In this document: in pieces, positions 55,113 through 64,000 of the stretch
Position numbering within the stretch: the first letter of the stretch is position 1
Layout of the letters: every line of letters begins with the position of its first letter
NCBI RefSeq assembly: GCF_050624435.1
Contig: NC_134539.1
Coordinates: forward strand, 46,160,001 to 46,224,000
Length of the DNA stretch: 64,000 bases
From: Tenrec ecaudatus
Lineage: Eukaryota; Chordata; Mammalia; Afrosoricida; Tenrecidae
Reading direction: 5' to 3'
The notes under the pieces: generated by a model
The model's database searches: none
Told to the model about the DNA's origin: nothing
What the model saw: the letters and a program-made list of their open reading frames with translations, nothing else
Made by a program: the position numbers and the translations under genes

Positions 55113-56529
55113 TATATGACTGATGTGTAACTCATTTTTAAACACCTATAATATATCCTTGACTACTTGTGTTTGCTAAGGAACTGCGTGGCATTTGACA
55201 ATCTGAGAACCAAAAATGGGTGAAATATTTGATAAGGATGGAGACAAAATTAAGGTGAGAACAGCCAGGTGTCCCATGATAGTGAGGAACTGAGTAACAA
55301 GAAGAACAGAAGCCAGACAGATGCAGATACAGTCAAGAGAATGACCTGAGAGGGGCCTCCCCAGAAACCCCAGTTCCCAGGGTCTCAGACCAAGGCCATG
55401 AGGCTACCTAAAAATGTCAAATGATTTTTCCAAATCACTTTCCTCATTACAATGTCACCCACGTAAAAAATAAGACCAAGAACCATGAAAGGCTAGCTAC
55501 AACTTCTTCAAGGCTTAGAAATCCTGCAGTTCAGACTGAACCTAGCCATTCGCTCCAAGGCTTTGGCCGGAAGAAGATTCCTTCGAATTTTCACAAGGAA
55601 GAAGTACCAAGGCTGTCCTAACGATCTCTTTAACTACTGTTCCTCCAACCTCACAAGATTCGCCTAGTGGAGTTGCCTTCAACTCACTGAGTCAGAACTA
55701 CAAGGATTGAAGCCACGTGGGAAACAGCGCACACAACCAGAGACGGGAGTTGACAGAAAAATGCGCTTCAGAGTTAGGGACTTGTTCATGCAAAACTCCA
55801 ACTTCTTGGAAGAGCATTAGAAAGACATTGCCAAATAGCCTACATTGAGGCTGATCCTTTGTTCTGAATCCATCCTGCGTGGCCAATGACCTTGACTCAT
55901 TTCATCTCTATTTGTAACACAGAGCCAATCCATCAAGTAATTAGCTTAATAATTCAAAAAAGCATACCAGTGATCTTGGTATTTCAGGTTGCATCTGTGG
56001 GCTTTTCCACATATATTTGGTTCAATATTCTGATGTATTTGAACTGTTTTTTAAAGTTTTTTTTAAAACAAATATCCCCATAACTTAATTAATTTCATTT
56101 ACCACAGAAGCACATTAAAAGATGCTAACATTTTTCTTTTTTATTTCGGCATGCTTTTCATTTCATGGAAGTGTGCTGCCAGAACCATCTTTTTCCCTAT
56201 GTAATGGGCTTTTAACTCCCTGTGTAAGCAAACGCGGGCATTAAGAGGGATTTGACAGTAGCTAATGGGAAGCCACAAGTCCCATCATGTTTTCCCTTCT
56301 GGCTTCTCCCTTCTGACTCCATGCTGTGCGTAAATCATCTGGGGACCAGGTGCTTTCTTGTCTCAACTTCTGGCTTTCTCTCTTACATTTCGTTTCATCT
56401 GTGTTGGCAAAGATCATCACCCGGGCGATTTGACCACACTTGCCCTTGGCGGAGTTTGGTTAATTGTTTGTTTGTGCCTCTTAAAAGCAAGCATGGAGCT
56501 AAAATGGATTGATTAGAAGATCCTGGATA
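55113..56529. other. Intergenic; candidate conserved block 56,090-56,520
   Basis: Repeat-free. 56,090-56,520 combines AT-rich 5' and mixed 3' parts without coding signal. Nothing recognised in the remainder. Confidence 0.4.
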
Positions 56530-56640
56530 AAGTGGGAGGAAATGTAGAACAAACCCCCAAATCATAAAAGAGACCAGGTTTACTGGTTGGTTAGAGACTG
56601 GTGGAACACTTAAGACTGTGGAATGGAACTCACCTGTGTG
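56530..56640 (+). mobile_element. Probable afrotherian LINE-1 3' UTR fragment
   Basis: 'gaaatgtagaacaaacccccaaatcataaaagagaccaggtttactgg..agagactggtggaac' resembles an afrotherian L1 3' UTR block. From memory only. Confidence 0.4.
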
Positions 56641-56654
56641 TTAAAAGAATCCGC

Positions 56655-56830
56655 TATTTTTAAAGTTTTATTGGCATATAATTCATATCTCATACAATTC
56701 AATCATTCAATCCTATGGAGAAGAGTTGTGCATTCCTCGCCACAATCAATTTTGGAACATTTTCTTACTTCTTGTATGCACTATTATTAACTCCTAATTT
56801 CCCCCCAACCTCCCCCGCCAGACCCCTAAC
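56655..56830 (-). mobile_element. Old L1M-type LINE fragment
   Basis: 'aaagttttattggcatataattcatatctcatac', 'gaagagttgtgcattcctcgccacaatcaattttggaacattttc' matches a common antisense old L1 region. The same family in the same orientation lies at 15,760. Confidence 0.65.
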
Positions 56831-57394
56831 TATTTAAGATCAAACTATTTAAAGATCAAATTTCTTAAGATCAAAAGGGCAGCAATTATCCAAAGATAAA
56901 GGTCCAGAGGGCTGGGAAAGAATCCGAGAGATGGAGAAAGTAAACCCGGGAAGGAAGTGGGGCGCATGCTGTGATGTTGAAGGAACTGCAATACATGAGC
57001 CAAAACAAAATGTGTGTGAACTGCTGAATATGACACTGATGGAGTCATCTCTCTGGAAGCCGTCATCTCATTCCCAATAAGAAGGGTTTGTTTTGTTTTG
57101 CATTGCTTTGCCTTGCTAATGATTTCAAATGAGATCTTTTATTCTAAATGATCTCGACAACTATCTCTGCTGGGCAAGTCCGTGAGCAGTGGGATCTAGT
57201 TTGAAGAGAATCTAGATCCCTAAGACCAGGAATTTTACTATTCACCTTCTAAGAGCCTCAGGATCACAATTCCTACATTACTTTGTCAATTAAGATTGCG
57301 AATATAGAAGCTTCTACAATGGGGAAGAGATTCTATACATATTTTTATAAACACACAGTATTTGTGTGTATTTTTCTCTCAGCTCTTTTTTCTC
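56831..57394. other. Intergenic, no recognised feature
   Basis: 'agatcaaa' repeats locally near 56,840-56,880; otherwise nothing recognised. Confidence 0.5.
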
Positions 57395-57450
57395 AATTCT
57401 CTTTTGTTGTTGTTGAAAATATATACACAGCAAATATATACGTAGCAAAA
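57395..57450 (-). mobile_element. Old LINE 3' end scrap
   Basis: 'cttttgttgttgttgaaaatatatacacagc' is the antisense of the end at 20,620-20,660. Confidence 0.45.
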
Positions 57451-57452
57451 TA

Positions 57453-57560
57453 TGGTAGTTACACAACCTGGTGTCAACTTGAGACTATTAAGAGTGAAGA
57501 GGTGGAGTTTAGCCTGTCAATCAGGTCACAGCTTGATGACCTCATTTGGAGGTGCTACAG
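57453..57560 (+). mobile_element. L1M-like 3' UTR repeat fragment (sense)
   Basis: 'gtagttacacaacctggtgtcaacttgagac', 'gtggagtttagcctgtcaatcaggtcacagcttgatg' is the reverse complement of the end of the copy at 53,606. Confidence 0.65.
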
Positions 57561-57645
57561 AGATAAATCTCAGAAACCCGCAGGAGCAGTTCAACCCTGT
57601 CCTGTTGGTCACTAAGAGTCGAATCAACTCAACCGCAGTGAGAGG
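57561..57645 (+). mobile_element. AfroSINE 3' half
   Basis: 'aaatctcagaaacccgcaggagcagttcaaccctgtcc', 'actaagagtcgaatcaactcaaccgcagtgag'. Confidence 0.8.
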
Positions 57646-58249
57646 GGAGAGGTCAGACTACCTGGACGGACTTGGAGGGAAGCAGCAAGGATAAGAGGTC
57701 ACTCGTTCAAATAATCGGAATTCCCCACTTGCTGTCACTCTAATCTAATACTTCTGTCTCTGGAAACCTCAGGCAAGCTAATCAGCTCCCTTGTAGACAC
57801 TATTGTCATTCATTGCGGTAATTAAATGACATGACATTGGCTGTTTTTACTCGAAAGCTCAAGTATAGTTTTTTCTTGAAAACAAAATTGACAAATATGA
57901 GAGGTAGAAAATAGGCCAAAGCAGCCTTAAATTTGGAATTACAAAACTGATTTAGCCCGAGACTTTTATTTACCAGGACAAATTCCTAACCTCTCTAAGT
58001 CTCTGTGTCTTCAAAGAGGGCAAAACACTTGTCATCTAGAACAGAGCCCAGAGACAAGCCAGTTCCACTGGCAGGTGCCGAATCACTCACTCTGCACTGG
58101 ACTCGGTAGAAGGCTTTGGGACAAAAGTTGAAGGAGATGCGAAGGAGTCAGAGTCTAGACTTGGTGGGCAGACTTCTAAACCAGAGGGCAGAGACGAGCA
58201 GGCGGTGGACACGTCCTATGTCTCCAGTTTTAGTGGGTCCTCTAACAGC
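57646..58249. other. Intergenic, no recognised feature
   Basis: No repeat or exon recognised. Confidence 0.5.
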
Positions 58250-58257
58250 CCCTAGAA

Positions 58258-58452
58258 CAGCAAGCGGTTCTCAACCTGTGGGTCATGACCCCTTTGGAAG
58301 TCGAACGACCCTTTCACAGGGGTTGCCCAATTCACAACAGTAACAAAATGAGTTATGAAGTAGCAACGAACATAATGTTATGGTTGGGGGGTCACCACAA
58401 CACGAGGAACTGTATGAAATGGTCACGGCATGAGGAAGGTTGAGAACCACTG
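58258..58452 (+). mobile_element. SPIN-type hAT element (MITE) with perfect 8-bp TSD
   Basis: A 195-bp element. Left end CAGCAAGCGGTTCTCAACC, right end GGTTGAGAACCACTG (reverse complement CAGTGGTTCTCAACC). Perfect 8-bp direct repeats 'ccctagaa' at 58,250-58,257 and 58,453-58,460. The interior 'cgaacgaccctttcacagggg', 'ttatgaagtagcaacgaacataatg', 'atggttggggggtcaccacaac' fits non-autonomous SPIN. There is no open frame; mobility depended on a transposase in trans. Confidence 0.92.
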
Positions 58453-58460
58453 CCCTAGAA

Positions 58461-58847
58461 CCTAAATCAAATGTCTCACATCATTAATTTTTTTGTTAGG
58501 CAGAGGAAAAAATGTAGTGGTCTTAATATTTCAATCATAAGAAGTTATTCTGATTCCGCCCCCACCCTTTGTGCAAATAATCCCCAAAGAATACCATTGT
58601 TGAGAACTAAAACCGAAGCAACATGGTCTCCCCCGTAATAGACACAAAACCCTAATGGGGCTCGATAATGAGGTTGGATCATTGATGGGCTGGTAGACTG
58701 AGAACCACTGGTGGTAAAGGGAGCTCTAGGCCTGGTTTGATTCAGAGAGTCACCTCTGTTTCTCTGAGATCCTCTGAGTTTTACATTCTTTCTTGCCTTC
58801 GCCTGGAGCTGACTTCCTTGCTGGCATTTCTCTTCTTCTGCTACCAA
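58461..58847. other. Intergenic, no recognised feature
   Basis: Nothing recognised between the SPIN copy and the AfroSINE pair. Confidence 0.5.
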
Positions 58848-58985
58848 TCATGAGGCAACGGTGGGCTGCTAACTGCAAGGTTCGAATCCACCAGTCACTC
58901 CTCAGGAGAAAGATGAGGCTGTCTACTCCCTTAGGGATTGGCACAGCCTCAGAATCCTACATAAGGTGATTATAAGTAGGATAAG
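58848..58985 (+). mobile_element. AfroSINE, head missing
   Basis: 'gaggcaacggtgggctgctaactgcaaggttcgaatccaccagtcactcc', 'gagaaagatgaggctgtctactcc', 'ggtgattataagtagg'. Confidence 0.82.
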
Positions 58986-59130
58986 GAGTTCAAAACCACC
59001 AGGTGCTGTGTAAGAGAAAGGTGAGGCTTTCTGTTCACATAAAGATTTACAGCCCAGAAACCCACAGGCTCTACTCTGTCTCGTAGAGTCGTTATGAGTC
59101 AGAAACAACTCAACAGCAGTCAGATTCTAT
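58986..59130 (+). mobile_element. AfroSINE, head missing, in tandem
   Basis: 'aggagttcaaaaccaccagg', 'gagaaaggtgaggctttctgttcac', 'cagaaacccacaggctctactctg', 'tcgttatgagtcagaaacaactcaacagcagtcag'. Confidence 0.85.
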
Positions 59131-60956
59131 TTGAGGGCAATCATTTGGCTTTTGGATTGGGTTTTGATTTGGGTAAGGAGGGAAAAGAGATGAACACAGT
59201 CAGTCACATTTTTCTGCCGATGTGTCATCTTCTGTTGTGCCCATGGTTGACTTCAATGAGTTCCTGTCAAGGATGAAGTAATTCATTGTTACTACTGCCC
59301 CTACCACGCAGGGATGCTTCCAGAAGAGAGTGCCCGGGCAATGAAGGGACTCGTGGAGCTGAGAAAGAGAAGGTTGGGTGAGGGAGGGGATAGGCACAGG
59401 CTTGGGAGTTCAGAGAGCTTCAAGAATGACATGCAGAAAGGGTACACATGCCAGCACTTATTTCCCATGGGATGATGGACACTTCACGTCCCTCTGTTAT
59501 CCTCAGAATTCAGATCAGTATCACTCACTGCTCCGGGGTTACGAACAATAGTAACTAATTCTCGCCAATCGATCGGAAGTTAGATTAAAGCCATAGGAAT
59601 GTAAGAAGACATCAGTGGTAAGAATGTTGGCAACCTGGAAAGAGGTAGAATCCATTAAAAGGATTTACACTCAAGAAAGAAAAATTACACACTGATGGCC
59701 ACAAATCTTGTCACCTTCAGTCTGTGTACCCCCAGTTGGCAACCCCGCTCCATAAGCAAGAGCTCAAGTTCCTCTGCAGGCACCAAACTCCTGCCATCCT
59801 GAGGTTCCCGAGCTCTGCATGAGAACCCCATTTAAGTCATGGAAACGCCAGTTAGGTCATGGAAAACTGCAAGGCAGCAAGACATTACGGGTCAGAGCCT
59901 GGTTCTTCCCCAGCTCTGCAGCCCCAGCCCAAGGCCCAGAGCAGAGGTAGCCTGGAGTGGCCCAAATCTGGACTCTCTAGAGTAGGAGGGGGTGCAGGTT
60001 CGCTTGATAATCTATCCATGACGACACCAACGTTTGATCCCAGAGCTAGATGTGCACCTGGTCACGCACATATGAGATCAGAAAGTGGGAAGTGGGGGCA
60101 GGGGGAGGGCAGCAACCACTAGACAGACAGACAACCACCAGGTGAAACTTTGCTTCTCCTTCCATCCCTAGTACAACTGCCTCCCATCTTTCCAATACAT
60201 CACCTCCCTTTCCCCACTCTCAGGAGTGAAGACCCTATGTCTCTACGAATGTGACTCTCCACCAAAGCCCCCACAAGCGGTGTGAGAACTCAACAGAAGG
60301 TACTGTTCTGGTCATGCCCAGGTCTTCAGCCCCAGATGTGGCCCATAATAGGCGATTGGTAGGTGCCTAGGGATGCTGCCTCAGTGCTAAAACCACGCTT
60401 ACCCATCAGGGGAATGATCCTGACCTGGACCAGAAGCTCTGGGCTCAATCGCCAATGCCTGGCTGCCCACCTCCCTCGCCAGTCTTCAGTTCCCTTGCGT
60501 ACACAAAACCAGAAGCTGGGGGCCATCAAGCACAGAAAAGATTGTGTAGTAGAAGCAGATCCTTCTGGGGACTAAAGCCAGACACCTGGTGGTATGTCTC
60601 TAAACCACTTCACCACAGGAGTCTAGGGCCCTAGACTCTAGGGCCCTAGGCTAGACGCCTTCATGTCCTCCTTTGTCCCGATGAGCTGGCAAGCAATGTG
60701 GGATGGCTGTAGGATCTGGTTTTGGGCCCCAAGCCAGAGCTAACAGTAAGTCAGTCATCCTTTGGGCTCTGAGACAGAGGGCCTGCCAGCAGGGAGGAGT
60801 CAGCATGCCCCCACCTGCTTTGCTACACACACCCCACACATACACTCAAACCACCATCACCACACCAGCAGCTTGGGGTTACTTCTAAGCCCAGCTCCCC
60901 CCTGCCCTATGCTATCAGGCCCGAACAAAAGACTAGAAGACAGGCCAGGCAAGTTA
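59131..60956. other. Intergenic 3' of ACTL7B, repeat-poor
   Basis: No AfroSINE or LINE end over 1.8 kb, in contrast to the preceding region. A tandem pair of palindromes lies at 60,622-60,650. No exon recognised. Confidence 0.5.
60622..60650. repeat. Tandem pair of GGGCCC-centred palindromes
   Basis: TCTAGGGCCCTAGA (60,622-60,635) is a perfect 14-bp palindrome. CTAGGGCCCTAG (60,638-60,649) is a second, 12-bp one. Together they look like a 15-bp unit duplicated in tandem. Confidence 0.9.
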
Positions 60957-60961
60957 ACGCC

Positions 60962-60967
60962 TTTATG
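60962..60967 (-). terminator. Poly(A) signal CATAAA for ACTL7B
   Basis: On the minus strand CATAAA lies about 60 bases after the stop codon. It is a known variant hexamer. A T/G-rich stretch (minus strand TCTTTTGTTCGG, about 60,921-60,932) follows at the expected distance. No AATAAA occurs closer. Confidence 0.6.
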
Positions 60968-61026
60968 GGATATTGTGTAAATGTGTATCTGGTGCCTCGG
61001 AGGCTTGCCGAGCAGGGCCCTGCTGC

Positions 61027-62259
61027 TCAGCACTTGCTGTAGATGGCGGTGCTGCCTCGCTCCTGGAACTCTTCCTTGCTGACCCAGAGCTGCTGGAAGG
61101 CCTGCAGTGAGGCCAGGATGGAGCCACCAGTCCACACGGAGGTCTTCCTCTCGTGCGCGGCGGCCACGGCAAGGCTGTCCCCGGGGCAGAGGAGGCTCAG
61201 CTCCCTCTGGAAGCGCTCCGGGAAGCCGTCCAGCATGGTACAGCCGCCGCAGAGCAGCACGTTGGCCGCCATCTCCTCCTTGAACCCTGCCTCCTGGCAG
61301 TGGCCCAGGCAGGCGGCCGTGAGCGCCGGGAGGCCCGGCTGGCTGCAGCCCACCAGGGAGGGCTGGAAGAGCATCTCCGCGCAGCGGAAGCGCTCCTGGC
61401 CGATGGTGATGCGCTTGCCGTCGGGGAGCTGGTAGTCCACCCGCAGCTGCTCCAGCGGCAGGCGGAGCTCGTGCTCGGGGACGAGCGCAGCGTAGCAGCA
61501 CTTCTTCTTGATGTGCTCCATGATGTGCAGGTGGTCGTCGCCGAAGGCGTGGCCCGCCTCGTTGAGCAGCCGCATCAGGTGGTTGGTGAGCTCGCCCCCC
61601 GCGTAGTCGGCACGCTGGCTCAGGCCAGGCAGCAGGTCGCCCTCGGAGATGGGCACCACGTGCGAGACGCCGTGGCCGCTCTCCACCACCAGCCCCGAGG
61701 TCTTGCCGTACGAGTAGATGGACAGCAGCGCCTGCGACGTGACGTGCATGGCCGGGATGCCGAAGGTCTCGAACAGGAGCTCGGCGTACTTCTCCCGGTG
61801 GCTTGCGGGGCTGAAGGGCGGGTCGGAGACCAGCACGGCGTGCTCCTCGGGGACGATCTTCATGGCCGTGTGGAAGATGTACTCCCAGATGCTCTGCACG
61901 CAGTCCCAGTCCACCACGATGCCCTGCTTCAGCGGGTTCACCAGCTTCACGGGCACCTCGGTGTGCAGCAGCTCGTGCCCCACGTAGGTCTGCGGGCCTG
62001 TGTCGCCCGCGTGCGCCGCCTCCGGGCAGCGGCGGCCCACCGTGGTGGAGATGAAGTAGGTGGGCCGCGGCTCGCCGCCATAGCCGCACTTGCAGTACTG
62101 GGAGCCCAGGTCCACGATGAGCGCCTTGACCTTGCGCACCTTGCGGGCCTTGGCCTTCAGCTGCGCGCCGGCCTCGGAGCCCGCCAGCGCCTCGCTCTCT
62201 CCAGGGTCCCCCTGAGCGGCTCCCATAGGCTTGGGGCTGAGACTGGCCCTGGTCGCCAT
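61027..62259 (-). CDS. ACTL7B: Actin-like protein 7B, intact single exon, 410 aa
   Basis: Divergent actin of haploid male germ cells (spermatid cytoskeleton, nucleus and cytoplasm), known in mammals as an intronless testis gene needed for sperm formation. The frame is open from ATG at 62,259 to TGA at 61,027; the human protein is about 415 aa, and the few missing residues fall in the variable N-terminal extension (residues 1-45, Lys/Arg-rich at 35-45). Actin-fold landmarks: phosphate-1 loop [14 protein letters not shown] (49-62, Asp50 kept), adenosine-side [22 protein letters not shown] region (168-189, Gln176 matching actin Gln137), phosphate-2 loop ESGHGVSH (193-200, His200 matching actin His161), GGCTMLDG (338-345), and the C-terminal [20 protein letters not shown] block ending in KC. 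The second loop has Glu193 and His196 where actin has two Asp, so nucleotide hydrolysis may be weak or absent. No introns, frameshifts or premature stops. Very GC-rich, unlike the flanks. Identity is confident from near-complete similarity to ACTL7B rather than ACTL7A. Confidence 0.97.
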   Translation of the reverse strand: MATRASLSPKPMGAAQGDPGESEALAGSEAGAQLKAKARKVRKVKALIVDLGSQYCKCGYGGEPRPTYFISTTVGRRCPEAAHAGDTGPQTYVGHELLHTEVPVKLVNPLKQGIVVDWDCVQSIWEYIFHTAMKIVPEEHAVLVSDPPFSPASHREKYAELLFETFGIPAMHVTSQALLSIYSYGKTSGLVVESGHGVSHVVPISEGDLLPGLSQRADYAGGELTNHLMRLLNEAGHAFGDDHLHIMEHIKKKCCYAALVPEHELRLPLEQLRVDYQLPDGKRITIGQERFRCAEMLFQPSLVGCSQPGLPALTAACLGHCQEAGFKEEMAANVLLCGGCTMLDGFPERFQRELSLLCPGDSLAVAAAHERKTSVWTGGSILASLQAFQQLWVSKEEFQERGSTAIYSKC

Positions 62260-62376
62260 TTGCCTTCCTGTCTCACCTTCTCACCATCCACAGCCCGGAG
62301 CGCCCTGGGGAGAAGTGACGAGGTGAGGCCCGTTTCCACGGCGCCTTGCCAACCCCCACCCGCTCCCCGGGGATTG

Positions 62377-62384
62377 TGATGTCA
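62377..62384 (-). promoter_or_regulatory. CRE-like octamer upstream of ACTL7B
   Basis: TGACATCA on the minus strand, one base from the CREB/CREM consensus TGACGTCA, about 120 bases upstream of the start codon. Spermatid genes of this kind are commonly driven by CREM from such sites in short TATA-less promoters. Function here is inferred. Confidence 0.45.
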
Positions 62385-62447
62385 CTGGGCTGGGGTCCAG
62401 TCACGCCGCTGGGGGAAGGGCTCAGCCTTAACGGCCTTTGGTCTATC

Positions 62448-62475
62448 ACATACACACACACACATACACACACAC
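62448..62475. repeat. (CA)n microsatellite
   Basis: CA repeats interrupted by TA, about 190 bp upstream of the ACTL7B start codon. Confidence 0.95.
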
Positions 62476-63689
62476 GAATTGGAGTTACAACCAACCTGAT
62501 AGGAGGCCCAAGGCAGTTTAAGAAACCTAGGAACCCTGCATGGGCGTGGCGGGGGTGGGGGGTGGGTTGAGGGGCGGGGGCAGGGAGGGTGTGCAACCTC
62601 CCCATCCAGCTCCACTCCTGACTCCAGCTTTACACCTTTCCACCCGCCGGCCCAGGGCGAGGATCAATCCTTCCCCAGCGTCTATAGTTAAGCAGGCACC
62701 CTGTGTCAGAGGCCCCTCACCTCAGTGACTTTCGGCCTTTTTGACGGGTAAATAAATGGGAGGCTCGGAATGGGAATGACCTGCCCAAAAGCAAGCGCTG
62801 AGGAATGTTTGTATTGATATTTTCAACCAGATCTGTCCAACCTCAATGCACCAGGCCTCCTTAAAGCGCCGAGTGCCTTCGCAGGGGCCTTGGCCCTTCC
62901 TGCAACGGTCACTAAGCTGGGAGTGAGCACAGCCCAGCGCTGCCAGGTAGTGAGAATGGACGGAGGCCCCAGGCGTAAGCACGGTGGGCGGAGGGGAGAA
63001 TGAGTGGGGACCCGTTTGGAGGGGCAGTCTATTTGATGCGTTCGGAAGGGAGTGCATTATTCAAAGGAAGGAGTCAGAAAACTCTCTAAATGAGATGCTA
63101 CAGAAAGATATGTGGGTAATTCAGTGCACCCCAAGATCAGAGCAGTCTGGGCCAGGACTCAAAGATGGCCGAGGGCACTGGGGAATGGTGGAGGTGGGGG
63201 TGGTGAGACTTCTAGGAGTTCAGGCCTCAAATGCTAAAAGAGCTTGAATTACATGAAGGTCGGTTGGTGAACGCACCGAGACTGCTTGGCTGTCATTGAG
63301 AGTAACACCCGAAGCTGAGAGCCACTGAAGAAGTCCTTCTAAGACTTGAGGGTGGCCTGAGGTGGGTTGTGACAGTGTGAGAAAGAGACAGGGACTGATT
63401 CTAGAGCAGGTAGAAGGCTGACTCCCTTCGAACCAGTCAGTTCTCCAACTGCCCTCAGTTTAATCTGAGACCATGCACCCGGCGTTTGGGACCCTCCTGT
63501 GGGTGTCTTTGACCGCTCAAGCCTCGGAGCTCAGGTGTGGGGCATCAGGAAGAAGGAAGGACACGTCTTTCCCCCCATCCAAGCACAGAAAGATGGGTTG
63601 TCACCCTGAAGGAACGAATTCATTAGCTCTGGGAAGGAACAAAGAAGTTTAAAGTGCCTGTTTGGTAAGGGATCCTCTCCACCAGAAGT
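62476..63689. other. Intergenic upstream of ACTL7B
   Basis: G-rich stretch at 62,540-62,590, otherwise unique-looking. No ACTL7A sequence is found here, although that gene is the expected divergent neighbour. No repeat named with confidence. Confidence 0.5.
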
Positions 63690-63825
63690 CCTTGAGGCAC
63701 AAACGTTGATATATCAAAGAGTCAGATTCCTGGGCTCTAGAGAATCAGGTTCAATAAGGCTGGGGTTGAGCGATATGGATTTTTAAGAAAAACTCCAGGT
63801 GATTCGTGGGAAGAAGGTTGGGCAT
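63690..63825. mobile_element. MER5-like hAT-Charlie remnant (old)
   Basis: 'gagtcagattcctgggctctagagaatcaggttcaataaggctggggttgagc..tttttaagaaaaactccaggtgattcgtgg' follows the MER5A interior ('gattgctgggccccac..ctgattcagtaggtctggggtgggg..aacaagttcccaggtgatgctg'). Confidence 0.55.
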
Positions 63826-64000
63826 TGGCCTTTTTGTCACTCGATTTTCCTTCTTCCTTCCCACACCTTTCCTTTGCTGGTCAGAATGATAGTCTAAACA
63901 AGCCCAAAGGAATAAGGGGTCACCTGAACCCCAGCCTCCACTACCTTGAGACCTGGCAACTGGCTGCCACCACCAACGGTTCTGATCAACAGCACCACAG
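63826..64000. other. Right edge, no recognised feature
   Basis: Short stretch with a pyrimidine-rich patch (63,838-63,877). Nothing coding recognised. Confidence 0.5.

Noticed and set aside
60857-62089. 410-codon minus-strand frame overlapping ACTL7B
   Set aside because: Off-frame reading of the same exon, Arg/Ala/Gly-rich without fold features; ACTL7B in the correct frame explains the region.
61153-62379. 408-codon open frame on the plus strand opposite ACTL7B
   Set aside because: It is the antisense shadow of a GC-rich coding exon, in which stop codons are rare; Leu/Val/Ala/His-rich with no domain.
62476-64000. ACTL7A as divergent neighbour
   Set aside because: Expected by synteny to the right, but no actin-like frame appears before the window ends.
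1-64000. A novel multi-gene system
   Set aside because: After reading both strands I find a single gene plus interspersed repeats; nothing suggests an undescribed gene cluster.

Overview
The window is mammalian genomic DNA, mostly gene desert packed with retroelements, with one recognisable protein gene near its right end. The repeats identify the lineage. There are about three dozen copies of a tRNA-derived SINE whose head reads GAGCCCTGGTGGC and whose body carries 'gctgctaac..aggtcagcagttcgaa' and 'cccacaggggcagttctaccctgtcc' (AfroSINE, Afrotheria-specific). There are BovB/RTE-type LINE copies of the kind found in Afrotheria. There are many 5'-truncated copies of one LINE-1-type 3' end finishing in CCCCAATAAAATG plus A-tail. 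Two short hAT elements have SPIN-type ends (CAGTGGTTCTCAACC). SPIN in an afrotherian points to a tenrec, most likely Echinops telfairi or a close relative. This assignment is inference from repeat families, not from a database match.

The only gene I can support is ACTL7B (actin-like 7B), at 61,027-62,259 on the minus strand. It is a single-exon, GC-rich, testis-type actin-like gene of 410 codons with no frame damage. It has a CRE-like octamer about 120 bp upstream of the ATG and a CATAAA poly(A) signal about 60 bp beyond the stop. In human 9q31 ACTL7B lies next to ACTL7A, and a large gene-poor interval separates it from KLF4. The 60 kb to the left therefore probably corresponds to that interval, and ACTL7A should lie just beyond the right edge. 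No trace of it is visible inside the window.

Layout: 1-2.6 kb has no recognised repeat. From 2.6 to 30 kb there are scattered AfroSINEs, LINE-1 3' ends (several with clear target-site duplications), old MIR/L2/L1M pieces, an hAT element at 5.75 kb and an unusual 98-bp duplication (16.1 and 18.1 kb). From 30.6 to 41.3 kb there is a LINE graveyard: one truncated RTE copy, then a nearly full-length RTE copy on the minus strand split by an AfroSINE and by a 2.3-kb block of LINE-1 3' UTRs. From 41 to 59 kb there are AfroSINE clusters, further LINE-1 3' UTRs (one split by a SPIN element, one with a 5' inversion) and the second SPIN copy. From 59 to 64 kb the sequence is repeat-poor and holds ACTL7B.

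I see no operon-like, CRISPR, phage or other novel multi-gene system. The interest lies in transposon biology (SPIN horizontal-transfer elements, nested and composite insertions), a few repeat-free AT-rich blocks that could be conserved non-coding elements, and the altered phosphate-binding loop of ACTL7B.
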